NCBI GenBank assembly: GCA_036571765.1 | Contig: BROE01000005.1 | Coordinates: 6,617,614 to 6,681,613, forward strand | Origin: Plecoglossus altivelis | Taxonomy: Eukaryota; Chordata; Actinopteri; Osmeriformes; Plecoglossidae | Length of the DNA: 64,000 nt | Direction of reading: 5' to 3' | Shown here: piece by piece, positions 37,546 to 51,100 of the stretch | Numbering within the stretch: the stretch's first letter is position 1 | Layout: each line of letters begins with the position of its first letter | Program-made: the position numbers and the translations under genes | The notes under the pieces: generated by a model | Told to the model about the DNA's origin: nothing | The model's database searches: none | Seen by the model: the letters and a program-made list of their open reading frames with translations, nothing else

Positions 37546-40500
37546 CTACACCAGGGACCCAGCCTGGCTTTGAGCTGGAACCATGATGGGCACTGCCCCC
37601 ATGCGTGACAGGGTGGAGGAGCTGATGCTGGCCAGCATTGTGAGAGGGTGTGGCACCTGGGGCTGGGCCCCCTCGGTCCTGCTGGGGGTGTTGAGCATGG
37701 GGCTGTGGGAGGCATGGGGAAGGACTCCATTAGCGCAGGGTGGCCGCTGGTTCTTGTGGTTCCTGTGTGGAGGGGTGCCACCGATGTTGTAACCCGGGAG
37801 ACCCTGTAAGGGATTGGGCTCACCAGGCCGCAGCCGGTAGGCATTGAGTAAGGAGCCTGTGTCCGAGGCAGATGCGGGCGGGTAAGGGTACTGAAAACTG
37901 GACTGGTCTCGTGGCTGGGGACTTGTTGCTATGGAGGACAGTGTGCCGTTCTTGGAGATATTATCTGACCCGGTCCCGCTCTTTGCCCAGGATACGCGCT
38001 TTGGTGCCGGAGCATCCTCCCTGCCACAGACACAGAGCCAATCAATGAAAAAGACAAGACAGCACCCGCATATAGAAGAAAATCACTGACATCATGTTTT
38101 GAATTGAAAAGGCAATGAATATTTAATATTGAAATACAACAGAATTTGCTGTTTTGGAATTCACCTCTGAAAATGTAATTTAAAAAGATCAAGTTCAAAT
38201 ATAACAACCTGCAGGCTGCTAAAATTTCAAAATTTAGATTCACAAATTTTAAGCAATTTCATCTCAAATCTTTTTGTCTCAAATGTTTTCACCTAAAATG
38301 TATTAGCCTAATATTTTGGGCCTCGATTTTGGGCTCACATTAGGGAGGGCTGACTTTCACCATTCAAATGAAAGCATCCTGAATTAGTTTTTATTTTGGG
38401 AATCTGAATTTGATTGTCCAAATTCGAGTGATCAAATTTCTGGACGTTTGGATTTTTCTTCTTTTTTTCCATTGAAATATATTAATATTTCAGTGTCAGA
38501 ATGTGTTGCAATAGTGCTGCAGTGTTACAATATTAAGTATTCAACATGATGTCACTGACTTTCTTCCATACATAAAGACGAGATGACAATGACGAACAAA
38601 CCAAAAATCTCACTTAATTTCATTGGCAATCTCCTCTTCTGTATCTCCCCTCCTTCTCAATACGAAGATGAGGAAGAGCACAATGGCTACCAAACCAACT
38701 ATGGACCCTAAGGCGGTAGCTGCGATCACCCCAGCGTTGGAAGCTGTGAGGTGGAGAAAATAAGAACGGTTGAGCCTGGACAACAAGGATCAAGAGCAGG
38801 CGGATTGGGAGTGTTGTGTGGTTGTGTGGTTACAGTACGTACAGGTAAAGACCTCCAGGTTGATGGAGCAGCTGTCTGCTCCGGCGGTGTTGCTGGCTCG
38901 ACACACATACTTCCCTGACATGCCTTTAGTCAGATTGCTTAACCTCAGGGTGCCTTGTCTCTCATCTGGAAAGCACCGCACAGCACATTATTCAGGATGA
39001 TGGCCTGCTAAAGTAGGTTGTGATGGAAAAAACACACACAGATTGTTCTGTTCGCTGATCACATACAGCTAGACACACTACTAGCAGTAATGTACCCTAC
39101 TCTAAATAACACGCACTGTACACATACATTAGAATGCCATTTATACAACATGGTAATGGAAAAAGTGATGTTGTGGAAGGCCTTCGTGTCAAATTTGCAG
39201 GGTAGGTTTCATATGGTTTCCCATCCCCCCGTCATCATTCACCCAGCCATTGTGAATACTTGGAATATCTGTTCAATCCAGAAATGTGTGGACAGAAAAA
39301 CAACTGTTTTACTTTAGTGTTCTAATTGGACGACACAATGTGACTGGATTGACAGCCAAGCGTAGGCCTGCTAGCGATGATCCCCAATCCATTCATAACA
39401 TTACAGCGACACAAAATAGAATAAAAATAGAAACCATTCAAGTCATTAACTGCTGACGGTTTACATCAAGAAGTCTCATGAGGCTTCGGACAAGTGCAGT
39501 ATTATAGTACATTATGTCGGGTTTTTTGTAAATCTGTTAATGTGGTCCATTTTTATGTTGGCTGACAGACACATGAATGTGTAGTGTAAACAAGTAGGCC
39601 ACCCTTATCAAACAAATCCTTTACAATCCACTCTGGGACAATACAACTGAGAGTGTGCTCAAACACTGATTACATCGTCATCAAAATATCAGGGAGGAAA
39701 ATAAAAGTATGACTGAGCTCCATATTGGTGCAGCCTCGTCGGTCAAAGATGAACATGATGATAATATTCATGATGAACTTGCTGAAATGGAGTTGTCATA
39801 TTTCAGCTGGTATCCCTAGTGCAGGACAGACTAGTAGTATTCCTACTATGATGTCGGCACACTTCGTTTTGAGGGAAGAGACTAGCGTTTAAACTATTTA
39901 AATTGTCCACTGTCATTCCGACAAACAGCTGTTCCCTTGTAACGGGAGAGAAATGCTGTTTGATAGCATCCACCCGTACCATCTGCTACAGGACAGGGTC
40001 GGTCAGGGCTGCATTGTCACAACACAAGGTCCTCCATTATGGCAACTCATTGTTTCCATTTCACAGTAAACCAAATCTGTCTAGGGGCAGATTCTACCTC
40101 AGACAGTTGAGTTTGAAATGGGAACTCATTCAGGAAATCAGCTGTGTTTACTTAAAAAGGTCGAAAAAAAGTACATTTACATGAAATAGAAAATAATGAA
40201 CCCTGCATCAATAGCGTCATCGATTCATACGAGGTGAAGCCCCAGCTTTGGATATTGTGTTGTGTGTTCCAGGTGACACACCTGCTGCCATCTGTGACAT
40301 CACTCTGTCCTGTCATTGGCAGTTAAATCACAGGGTTGAAAACAAGGTGACAGAAACTGGACCTGAGTGGGCCAGATTAGCAGCACCAGTACACCCTCCC
40401 TTGGCTTATGTTTAACCTTAAACAGCAATCAGAGTCCCACTGTGAGGTGATCTGTTAAGTCTCTTTAAGACCTTTACTTAGAAGGTGGGTATTATCAGCG

Positions 40501-43500
40501 TAATACAGTGCAATTCATCAAAGAAGTGCAGACTATGGAAACCGACGAGCAGGAGAAAATGCATAAATCCTTCACTTTGAATTAAAAAAACCTTTTACAT
40601 ATATATACTGAAATAATGTAAACATATTCCTACGCATGCATTTCTTCATTGTATGTGAACTCCTCCCACGCTTGTTCACGACAAGACATCATCCTCACTC
40701 ATTGCAACTATTCTGATGTTACCCCACGGAAACCACTTTTTGAGTTGTATTAGCATGTTTTTATTGCATCGGGATTACCATGATGTTTTGTCCATGTACT
40801 TTGCATATTGCTGTGTACTTAATAGCCATGTCATGAGGATGTTAACACGGCAGTTACACATATTTCTCTCCGAGCCAGATGGCCAGGGGTCACATCGCAA
40901 AAGAGACAGAGCAGCACCAAGAACTTTGTCACTAGCTTCCTTGGTCACAGAAGGTATATTTAACCGTAGATACGGCACACTGAGAGCATACAGACATCTA
41001 TGTTATCAGAATATGTATATATCTATAGAAATATACACACATGAGGCTTGGGAACTAACGCAAAGCTAAAAGGTTGGAATACTAGTTGGGGTTTGACATT
41101 GAGGTGGAGTTCTATGTGACAGAGGATTACTGCTGGCTAGGGATGAGCTGTGAAGGGCTGCAGGCAGAGGTCAGTGTGGGGTGGATGAGTGAAACCCTTA
41201 CCCATGAACCCAAAACATCAAGGCTGGACAGACTTCATTTCTGATTCATACATGAGCGAAACAGTGGTGAGGCAGAAAGTGGAAAAGGGGGGGTAGTGCA
41301 CATTGATGGAATGCTGTGATTCTGAAACATTTGAAATGATATCACTTTGTAGCGACTGTTCATGTATATGTGACTGAAAAATGGGAGTGAGTGAGTGAGC
41401 GAGCGAGCAAGCGAGCGAGCATGCAAACTAGCAAACGTGCAAGCAAGCATGCCTCTGGGTCTGTATGAATGTGCACATTGAAACCGATAGACAATATAGA
41501 TTATTGGGAAAAACAGATGAGATCAAAGAGTGAAATGCTAAAAAAAATCTCTATAAAGAGATGAAGAAAAGAAAGCTGTTTCAATATACGGTTAGTCATC
41601 CTGAGTCCCATTATTCCGAGACAGCTGGCGTTTTCACAAGAGAATCATCTATTTCTCGGAAAAAACAGCCTCAAAATGACGTTAAAAAAACATCACAAAG
41701 CATATTATCTATTGACTGGAACAAACAGCTAGAAATGGGTATTTTCTGTTAGGTAAATTGTTTCCAATGTGTATGCAGTGCACTTTGCTCATGTTGTCTG
41801 GGTCTTTGAAAGATTTAGTGATAAATATCTCGACATTTCAAAGGGCCTGGAATGATTGAACACCCCTCGTGTGATCTGTCTACACGATGCATAGCTGTGT
41901 CTTTATAACTCTCCTGAGGCATCCAGCATAGCAAAAGGAACACATGAAAAAATGACTATCACCAGAGAAAAAAAGAAGCCTCTGTAAATCATACAGCGCA
42001 TCGCTAAAGGTGCGATAAGAAGCTTCGCTTTACCCTTCAAGCAATGGAAATTCATGAAAGGACCTGCATTGAACCATAGTGATTATTTAAAAAAAGAATA
42101 CCCTCACCCTAATACTCACTCTGCATAGGGGAGAAGTAGACCTCGGACACTGGGGCTGCCTTGGTCCACTTGTACTGAGGCGCAGGTTTACCGGAGCTGG
42201 ACTTACAGCTTAGAGTCACATTTCCGTTGAGCACTGGGTTTCCTGTTAGGGTGCACTCTGGAGGCGAGGGGGGGACTGAGAGGGAATGAAAGATAGGTAG
42301 ATAGATTAAAGAGCCAGATCAAGATAGAAACACAATAGATAAATGAAAGCATGGAGCAATACACCTTGTAGTACGATTGACCTTTAATTGACCTTCCAAA
42401 GGATGATTCAATCCATTTTATGACAATGTTGGTTCCTAGAATGGATTACTTTATTAAAAAGGTGCTGTGGGTGTGTGACCGTCTGCTGTGGCTGTGGGAT
42501 ATGCTGTAATGGCTAGACAGTACTATACCGTACATGTCAACTGAGGAAGATCAGTTTCCCAAGTGCTTGCCAAGGACAGAAATGAGAAAATCATGCCAGA
42601 AAACAGGCTGCCTAGTCTGCACGTTATTATTTGTAATAAGGTAACGTAGCTGGTGCAGTGCCACAGATATGCTACCTTTGACATTAAGACGCAGTTCCCC
42701 AGTGAGGCCAGGAGAACCAGGGATGATCACGTTGCAGAAATAGCGCCCCGAGTCCGACTCCAGGGTGTTGTTGATGAAGATGGAGAGGTTGGCGGAGGGC
42801 ATGGAGACGCTGAAGCCCACCCGCTTCCTGAACTCTGGGCTTCCGTCGTTGATGAAGTTCGGGGTGTAAGAGATGATCTGTCAGGCGCAGGAGGGAAACA
42901 TTGCTTGACATGACATAACATGCTGAAACAATTTCGGTAATTGTGATTATACAAGTTTTGGCAGCCATAATGTGGATGCACAGAAATTCAGTAATATTGA
43001 GAGAGGTTTTTAGGAATGATGACAAGAGTTGCAGAATTCTTTCCTCCAATACCCAGTACTCATCTAGATGAAATGTTTCATCCAGCGCTGCTTCCCAGGC
43101 TACTCAGTTAAAGCCTACGAGAAGTCAACGTCCTTCATAAAGATAATCCCTATACATATGTGCAGATGGTCGAGTTAGATTCTTTCTTTTTTTTTGGTCT
43201 GATTTTCCGTTTGAGATAATCTTACGGGGCAGCAGACAGTGAAACTACTGAGATTATCGTAATCACTGCAAAGAGCATGTAGACACACATAGGAAGGTTT
43301 CTAACCTACAGGACACACATGCACCCACATTCGCTGGGTCAACATAAGTGCCATCTAATTGATGGCTGCACATCTGTATCTTGAATTGACTCGCATGCTG
43401 AAAGGTGGTGGAAATGATCCTAATCTGGGAAGATCACCAGCACCCATTCATACTGGATCCTACTTAGTTTTGAGAACGTTCAAGGCTGCAGTTGAAAATC

Positions 43501-45529
43501 TGATGTCTATCATGAAAGTAAAGCAGGTGAACTTTGACATATCAGACTATGGAATGTAGACTATGTATTTCATCATAAAGGTGAAGATTTAAAGCCATCT
43601 CATCTGGATGATTCTGAAAGCTCTTTAGTGTCCTTGTATCACGGCATTAGTCCAAATGAAGTGATAGGCTGTCGTTCAATCGTCTCACAGACCTACTACC
43701 TTCTACAAACCTTACTCCAAAAGTTCTATTTGTTATTCATGTATTATTTATCCACGTATCAGCTAATACTTTTCAAGACAAATGAAATATGATACAGAGC
43801 AGTCAATGTCTTGAAGTCTGAACCCCCTCGCTCACTCACTTGTTTGGACTCGTTAGCCATGAAGTTCCAGATGATTGTGTTCTTGTTGATGTCTGAGTTG
43901 GGGCTGTACCAGGCCTGCAGCACAGCCATCTGGCCCTTGACCACCTCCATGTCTCTCCTGGGGATTTCCACCCGCTGCGAGTCACCTGGAGCCGTGACCA
44001 CAGCAGGAGAGTCAACACCAACACCCTCAATCGCCTGGAGCATCACTGTGATCTCATCCCCCTGCTCATTCATGCAGCACTGTCCAACATTACACTTTGA
44101 ATGACAGGATCGTTACTGGTTAAAAATTCCTGGGAACAGAAACCGTGGAGACCTCCTGCCTTCCCTTCGTTGATCATCTTGATATTGTTGTCGTCCTTAT
44201 TTAGTCTCCTGTGGGAGCATGCACTGTATCCATGCCACTATTATAATCCTACATGTGCTGTGGTAATCCGATAACAGCTAGCCACATAAATACCGTAGAG
44301 CATGCAAGGACCAAATGGCATGAGGAGTAGAAGGCACAGTACAAATCACCCAATTAGAGACAATAATGCCTGTTTGTCAAGATGGTGGCGCCCACAACCT
44401 TTGTGGGGCTGACACAAAAGCATTTTGTGCTGTTCTCTTCAATGCTCAACCACTCTTTCCAAATGTATCTCCTTAGTGTTATTGCTATCTTCAATCTGGT
44501 TCAAAACGGGTCATTCTGGTATCTTATTTCCAAAGTCTACCGACAAATTAAAAGAGAGAGTGTCTTAGGGCTACTGCTTGTTGTTGTTTGAATAAGGCAT
44601 CATCACACAACAGGTACAACAATACTTTCAGACAAGTATGTCTAATACTGTAGGACAAGATCAAGCATTTGGGTTGATTGAACCAACAGGAACCACATAT
44701 GCTAATCTCAAGAATCAGACAATTTGAATTTATCGGGTCCGGGACAACAAAAAACATACACTAATATCGAGTGAAGTTGTTAGTAGGATTATCCTAAAAA
44801 TAGAACACATATAGTAATCTTAAGCATTTCAGTTGATTTCCAAAACCAACCAACTCTTCTTAAATCCCTTGACGAACAAAAAACACAACAAATGTCTCTG
44901 GCAGGAACAGTTGACCAACAGATACAGGAAAGAAAGACTGGTAAAACTGGACTGGGAAAAAAGGCACGAGGGACACATAACATCCCAAAGATAAACATGG
45001 TCATGGTAAAGCACATCGCATCAGAAACAATAGTGAAAGAAGGGATGTCTTAGACCGTGATGCCAGACAAGCAGGGGAGAGGAAGGAGACCAGGGCTGGA
45101 GGACATCAGAGGCAGAGTAACTCACAGGGTGGCCAGTCCCCTGAGCTGGTCAGCTGCAGGTGGATCAGCTGATCCCAGCACCCGGAGTCCTCAGGATCCG
45201 CCAGCTTGGAAGCCAAGTCCGCAGACACGCCCAATGAGAAACGACCTGGCTCCGGACAGATACGCACGCACCAATGCAAGCCTCTGGATCTCGGAAGCGC
45301 TCAAACGCTTCCACCTTCAAGAGGGGTTGAGGGTCGTAACCTCCAGTCTTCTAGTCAGTTTGATCAAGATCCAGTTTGCTGAGACTGTTCCACATCCACA
45401 GCCTCCACAGCTGCACAGTAGACATGCTTTCCTTCTTTTTAGAATTAAACTCTGTTCAGCTGGGAGAATTATAGATGACAGACAGTGTGGGATAGAGAGA
45501 GTGAGAGAGATAAGAGGGAGAGAGAGTGG

Positions 45530-45586
<57 letters not shown>

Positions 45587-47411
45587 CGAGACAGACAGAG
45601 AGCAACAGAGAGAGAGAGAGCAACAGAGAGACAGAGAGAGATAAGAGGGAGAGAGTGTGTATGAGAGAGAAAGCGAGAGAGTTAGAGAGAGAAAGAGAGA
45701 GAGGCAGGGAGAGATAGAAGGGAGAGCGTGCAACTGGGTGCATGTGTGACGTCAAGTCCTGGCATCTTATTTTTTGGGCTTAAAGTTGCAGTTGCTCTAT
45801 GCTTTCTTATTACCCACGGGACACTTTGACCCCTAGCAAGCCCACTACCGTGGTGTCACAACATTTAGGTTGGGAATCTGTTCAATCCTGCAGACTAATC
45901 CCTTAACAATCCGTAGCTCAATCTTCCAATTCTGACCCTCGCTTTACAAAACATCAGCCTAGCAGAGCACTGCGATGATGCAACTCAGGCCACTGTGGAA
46001 CCTGCAAGTCTTTTCTGTCACTTTGACGAACGTCTAAGTGAGACGCAGATCGGCATAACTCATTGGTGAAACTGCAGATCAAGATGTTGGTCCCTTTGGA
46101 TAAAAGCGGACGCTAAATGAATAAAATGAGTCGTATATTAAAAAGGGGCTCACATTCTTCACATAGGCTACATAACATCCTTCCAGACATGTCTACATTT
46201 TGGAAGGCACATAAATCCAACTGATACCTGTTTGACAATTTGATGGACGTTCTTCAGATTTCAACACAAAAAAAAGGATATTCGCTTCAAATCAAATCAG
46301 AATCAGTCTTGGGTGTCATCTGTGTAATCACAGATCACTGATTACAGCGATTAAAGTGTCAATTTGTGCTAATAAAGATAAGAACCTAGTTAACCTAGTT
46401 TCTATGCAGAGACGGATGACAAGACGAAGGGAAGACGGTTCCGCCAGGCTTTCAACCCGTCTAACTCGATACAACTGTGATCATGCAAACCAAAGGTATC
46501 CTAGCTCAGTTTAAATACATTACAAAACAGCATAAGGGAGGAACAGAATATTTGTGAACGATAACGCCTGATAAACAGTCCCGTGACAATTCCTGTGGTT
46601 CTTGGGCCAGGTTTATCCTTCTATCTTGTATCTGTGTCAGTGAATTGTTCATCAAATGAAGGAAAATCTTCCCTAATCCCTGCCTGTCTCCATCTGGGCC
46701 GTGTGTGGCTTCAGAGACAGAGACACATTGGAAGGTGTGGATTTCTGTATCAAGTCCATCTAAATCCAAGCAGCTAAACCCATGAAATTCTGCCCCTGTA
46801 AGGCAGAATACCTGAACATGGTGCAGTCTGTGTTCAGACCCCCCAAAATGTCTTGAATTATATCGCTGTGTCCTGTAACTCAGTCATTTTCTTCTTGCAC
46901 ATGTTTATTCAAACATGCTAAATGTCTGATGCTGGTGACCAAACAGTTGCAAGTCGGTGACAGTCATTAGTGCTGTGGGCTGTAGAGTTAGAGACAAGTA
47001 GTTCAGAAAAAATGATCAAAGCAAAGTACACGCTGCCATGCAGACTGGAGCTCAATTAGAAGGGGTCACTGTTTTTCAGATGTAGTATGTGAAGTCATCC
47101 AGTAGGGGGGAGTATATCTAAAGGAGAAATAGCCAAGAGGCAGAAATCGTTGCCTGACATTGATTGTTTTGAAACTGAAATGAACCAGCCACTGCTAAAA
47201 CTGATGTTTGAAGGGACATCTCCAGTCATTCCTCGCAGCACTACTCCATTGTACTTTTCAGTTGACCCATACAGGAGAACACCAAGTCAGCGGTCTGAAA
47301 GAGGGGCTCAAGATAGCCCAACTCTCATTAACGTGTCACCCTATCTTCCAGCGTAGCCTCAATTTTCTTTTCACTTCAGTCTTCATCATTAGGTAGAGCG
47401 AAGAATCAAGT

Positions 47412-47444
<33 letters not shown>

Positions 47445-48044
47445 GGTCTCTCCATCCCTATCTCCGCTGAGCAGGCCCTCCTGTCTTCAAATGAGACTCT
47501 AATCTAGAGAAAGAAACAATGCATTCCAGGTTAAAAGGCTTTGATGGAAAAGGACAGGAAGGCGCGTGATTGGCAGACCTCATGAAAGTCTTACAGCCTC
47601 CTACCATCGCATTTCAGAGTAACAGCAAAAGCTCACGCTTCATTAAGAAGGCAATCCATCTGACATCGTTCACAGCTGCCACACTCTCCATTGTTCAGAG
47701 GTAGATAGGACTGACTCTGACTGCGAGGGATGCTATAATGTACGGAATATCAGGAGTCTATTTAAGTTGGCGCGCAAGCATGACGAAGACACTCTAGACT
47801 GTGCTGAGATAGTCCGTCTAAAACACTACATATTGGACTGGCCCTCGGGGCTTCAAACAGATGGAGTTTAAATAATAAATATTTGGAGGAGGCTCCTTTA
47901 AATTGGATTACATTAGCGTAATCTCTGCAGCTATTTTAAGCCATTTTGAGGGTGCTATCTCATCACAGGAGCTTTAATCCTTCTTAAGTTTTGATTGTGT
48001 TCAAATTGATTCGGCATGCACACATGGGCTGAAACTCCTACACA

Positions 48045-48124
<80 letters not shown>

Positions 48125-51100
48125 TCTCTCATAACTCTTATACACACACAAGCATGTTCACACACTAATGTGCATAAACACACACACACACACACACAGT
48201 TCACAGCCAGACAAAAATTGAGCACACACAAGAGATGTGACTAAATCACATTACTTATGAATCTCCTCGTCCCGAAAGGAAGCGCTCTTCATGGGAGGAA
48301 AAACTTCCATGCATCGTGGCTGATTTTGGGATTACTAGGCTATGTTTCTGTTCTGCCACCTAGAGAGTTTGGAGACGCAGACTCTAAAGATTCAAGTCAG
48401 TATGGTGCGGGGTGTGTGAAACCCCACCATTAAAGCGCCCGTCATTTTGATATAGACAATATCAGAGGTGTGGCCGCAGCTTCAGATGATCCTTAATGTA
48501 GGTCCTAACATTTGAGATTTCAATAGTGGGAAGTATTTGTAGGACATCGCCTCAGGCACACACAAAAAAAGGATTTGTCCATTTCTCATCCCCTTTGATG
48601 CGCACACTGTTTCCATAGTAAGCAACAGAATCAAGCCTTCTGACCCTTCTGGCTTCTCTTTCAGATTTTGGCAAAGGCACAATCTTTATCAATCTGAAAG
48701 ACTAGTGTCCTTCCCCCACACAAGCACAGATGGATGGAGCTGGAATCACACATTAAGAAAGCTCACCATGAGAGAGAGCCAGAGAGAGAGCGGGAGAGAG
48801 AGCCAGAGAGAGAGAGTGGGAGAGAGAGCCAGAGAGAGAGCGGGAGAGAGAGCCAGAGAGAGAGAGTGGGAAAGAGAGTCAGAGAGAGAGATTGGGAGAG
48901 AGAGCCAGAGAGAGAGAGACAAAGAGAGAGAGAGAGAGTTAGGGGTTAGATTCCCAATCAACTTAACAAGGAGCTTCCCCTCAGTTTCTGCATTTAGCTG
49001 GCATGGTAGACCAACCATTAATCCACAAGCATTACATCATAGTTAACGATGCGATCAAGATACAACTGTTAATATTCATCACCATTGATCCCTGTCACAG
49101 ACGACTCCCGTGGCCCACTTTGGCTTCAGGAATTTTGAGCAAGCTGCTGAACAGATCGCAGGGCCTGAGTATAGACTATGATTAGGGTAACAACAGTAAC
49201 CAGGAAGTGGGTGTCAGTAATGACCACCCATAGGGCCAGACAGGGATGGAGCTCATTATGTGTGTGTGATGCTAGAGGGGGTGTGAACGCTCATGCAGCT
49301 CCCTGTTTGAAGTACGATCAAGATCTTTCCAGCAACTGCTGACCTTTGACTGCAATCTCCACCCACCGCCTCACTCTTGCTCGTGACTCCACCACACGTA
49401 CGCTTGTTGACATAAATATGTATGCTCCGACGGTGGCACAGTTCGGCGGGCCTGCGTCTGCCAAATGTCACACTGTCGTTAGAGCGGTGACTGCTAGGGA
49501 GTGCGTTTACCGTCAGCTACCCCCCAAGGAAGAGGAAGACATTTGAAGGAAGTATGGAGAGGAAGAAGAGCTGCATGTCTTCCTGATCCTGAAGAGAACG
49601 GATATGCAGGAGCTTTGATCATAAGCCAGGCACCAAGCGTTTTGATGCAGTGTCATTGCACACAGCACACTAAGGCAAACAAGCCCCATTATTGTACATC
49701 TTACAGTAACTTACAATAACTGTATCGCAGCAAGCCATGCGTTGTTTGTGTGTGTGTGCAAGCAAGCATGTGTGCTTTTGTGTGCGGATGCTTGTGTGTG
49801 TGCTGGTATGTTTGTAAGTTGACAGGTCAGAATGTGTGTGTGCTGGTGTGTTTGGTAGTTGACAGGTCAGTATGTGTGTGTGCTGGTGTGTTTGGTAGTT
49901 GACAGGTCAGTGTGTGTGTGTGCCAGGTCAAAATGGTAGAAAACAGGTTCCCTTTCCAAACTAAACTTGTGTAGTTAAGCACGCGAGGAGAGAGGAGGGA
50001 GGTTGGGTCACCCTGCTCTCTCTCTCATGTAGGATTTTGACGGGTGTCACTGGCCTCATCAGGGTCGCTGTCCATCATCCACTGCCTCAGCCCACACTGC
50101 TCCAGGCCCTTGTGGCAGGAACTGGTGGCAGGGAATGAAAGGGAAGCGTTGGACTTAAATAGGTCTGCAGTATCACACCACAACAGCAGCTAACCACCAT
50201 ACCGCCCCAACACTATCTTGGGCTTTGAAGAAGATATTTATAAGCCATTAGTGTGGCAGAAGGGCAAGGGGTGGTAGTTTCATCTCCCAGATCTGTCATG
50301 TGTTCGGCTGAGGGGGAGCCAGGCTGACAGAGAGAGGAGCAGGCCTGACAGTGACAGAGAGGACTGGCTGCTAAGGCTGGACTCAAGATGGAACACAACC
50401 TTCGCCAATAATCAAAACATATATATCTATCTCATTAGTGTACTATTTACATTTGTATTCTGCTAATCCTAATCCATATGACTGGCCTGGTGGTTAGTAA
50501 TCACCATCAACACAGTATCTTGAGGCTCAGGAATATCCTCTGACCTAATGCCACATAAATCCAAAAGAGTAAACCTTCAGTTTACGAAAACAATAAGAGC
50601 CCATTCCTTGCAGAAGGACGCGTGACCTTGGCACTTCACACAGATTCTACAGTTGTTCCAGGGTGTGTGTTTTTTTTGCAAGGACATGAATTCACTACCC
50701 AGGATTGCATGGTTCCATGCCTTCTCGGAAATGAGATCATTAAAAATTAACACTGTCTTCTTCAGGGAGGATTATCTGCATAGACGTTACAGAATTATAA
50801 AATCAGTCACAAAATGAATGTGACAGAGAGAATATTCTCCAGTTAGGAGCATTTCTGACTGAACAATAATGCATATGGGACATGGGGAATCAACCAGCAT
50901 GCCGACCTGGAGTGGTGGGTGTCTGAGGAAGTTACAATCATAAATAACGATGTCATTCCCATCCTGTTCCCGAGCGTTGACCGGTACTTTGGACAGACAG
51001 AGAGTTTGTGAGGGTGTGTGTGTAGGACAAGACATGACTACTTGGCTGGGAGTGCTATGGAAGTGTTTTGAATGATGAGATAGTGCCTGTGTGATTTATT

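Noticed and set aside
43840..44073. Longer esam exon 2 including MNEQGDEITVMLQ upstream of 43985
   Set aside because: Acceptors in that frame are phase 0 and cannot join the phase-1 signal-peptide exon; the acceptor at 43986 joins in frame and gives a plausible mature N-terminus.
44377..44393. YY1-like caagatggtggcgccc in esam intron 1
   Set aside because: The match to the consensus is imperfect and there are no accompanying promoter motifs or exon.
45057..45644. 195-codon open frame, plus strand, in esam intron 1
   Set aside because: The C-terminal third is translation of the GA microsatellite (RERERER), and the first part has no recognisable domain.
45317..45755. Leu/Ser-rich open frames, minus strand
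   Set aside because: They are translations of the CT strand of the same microsatellite.
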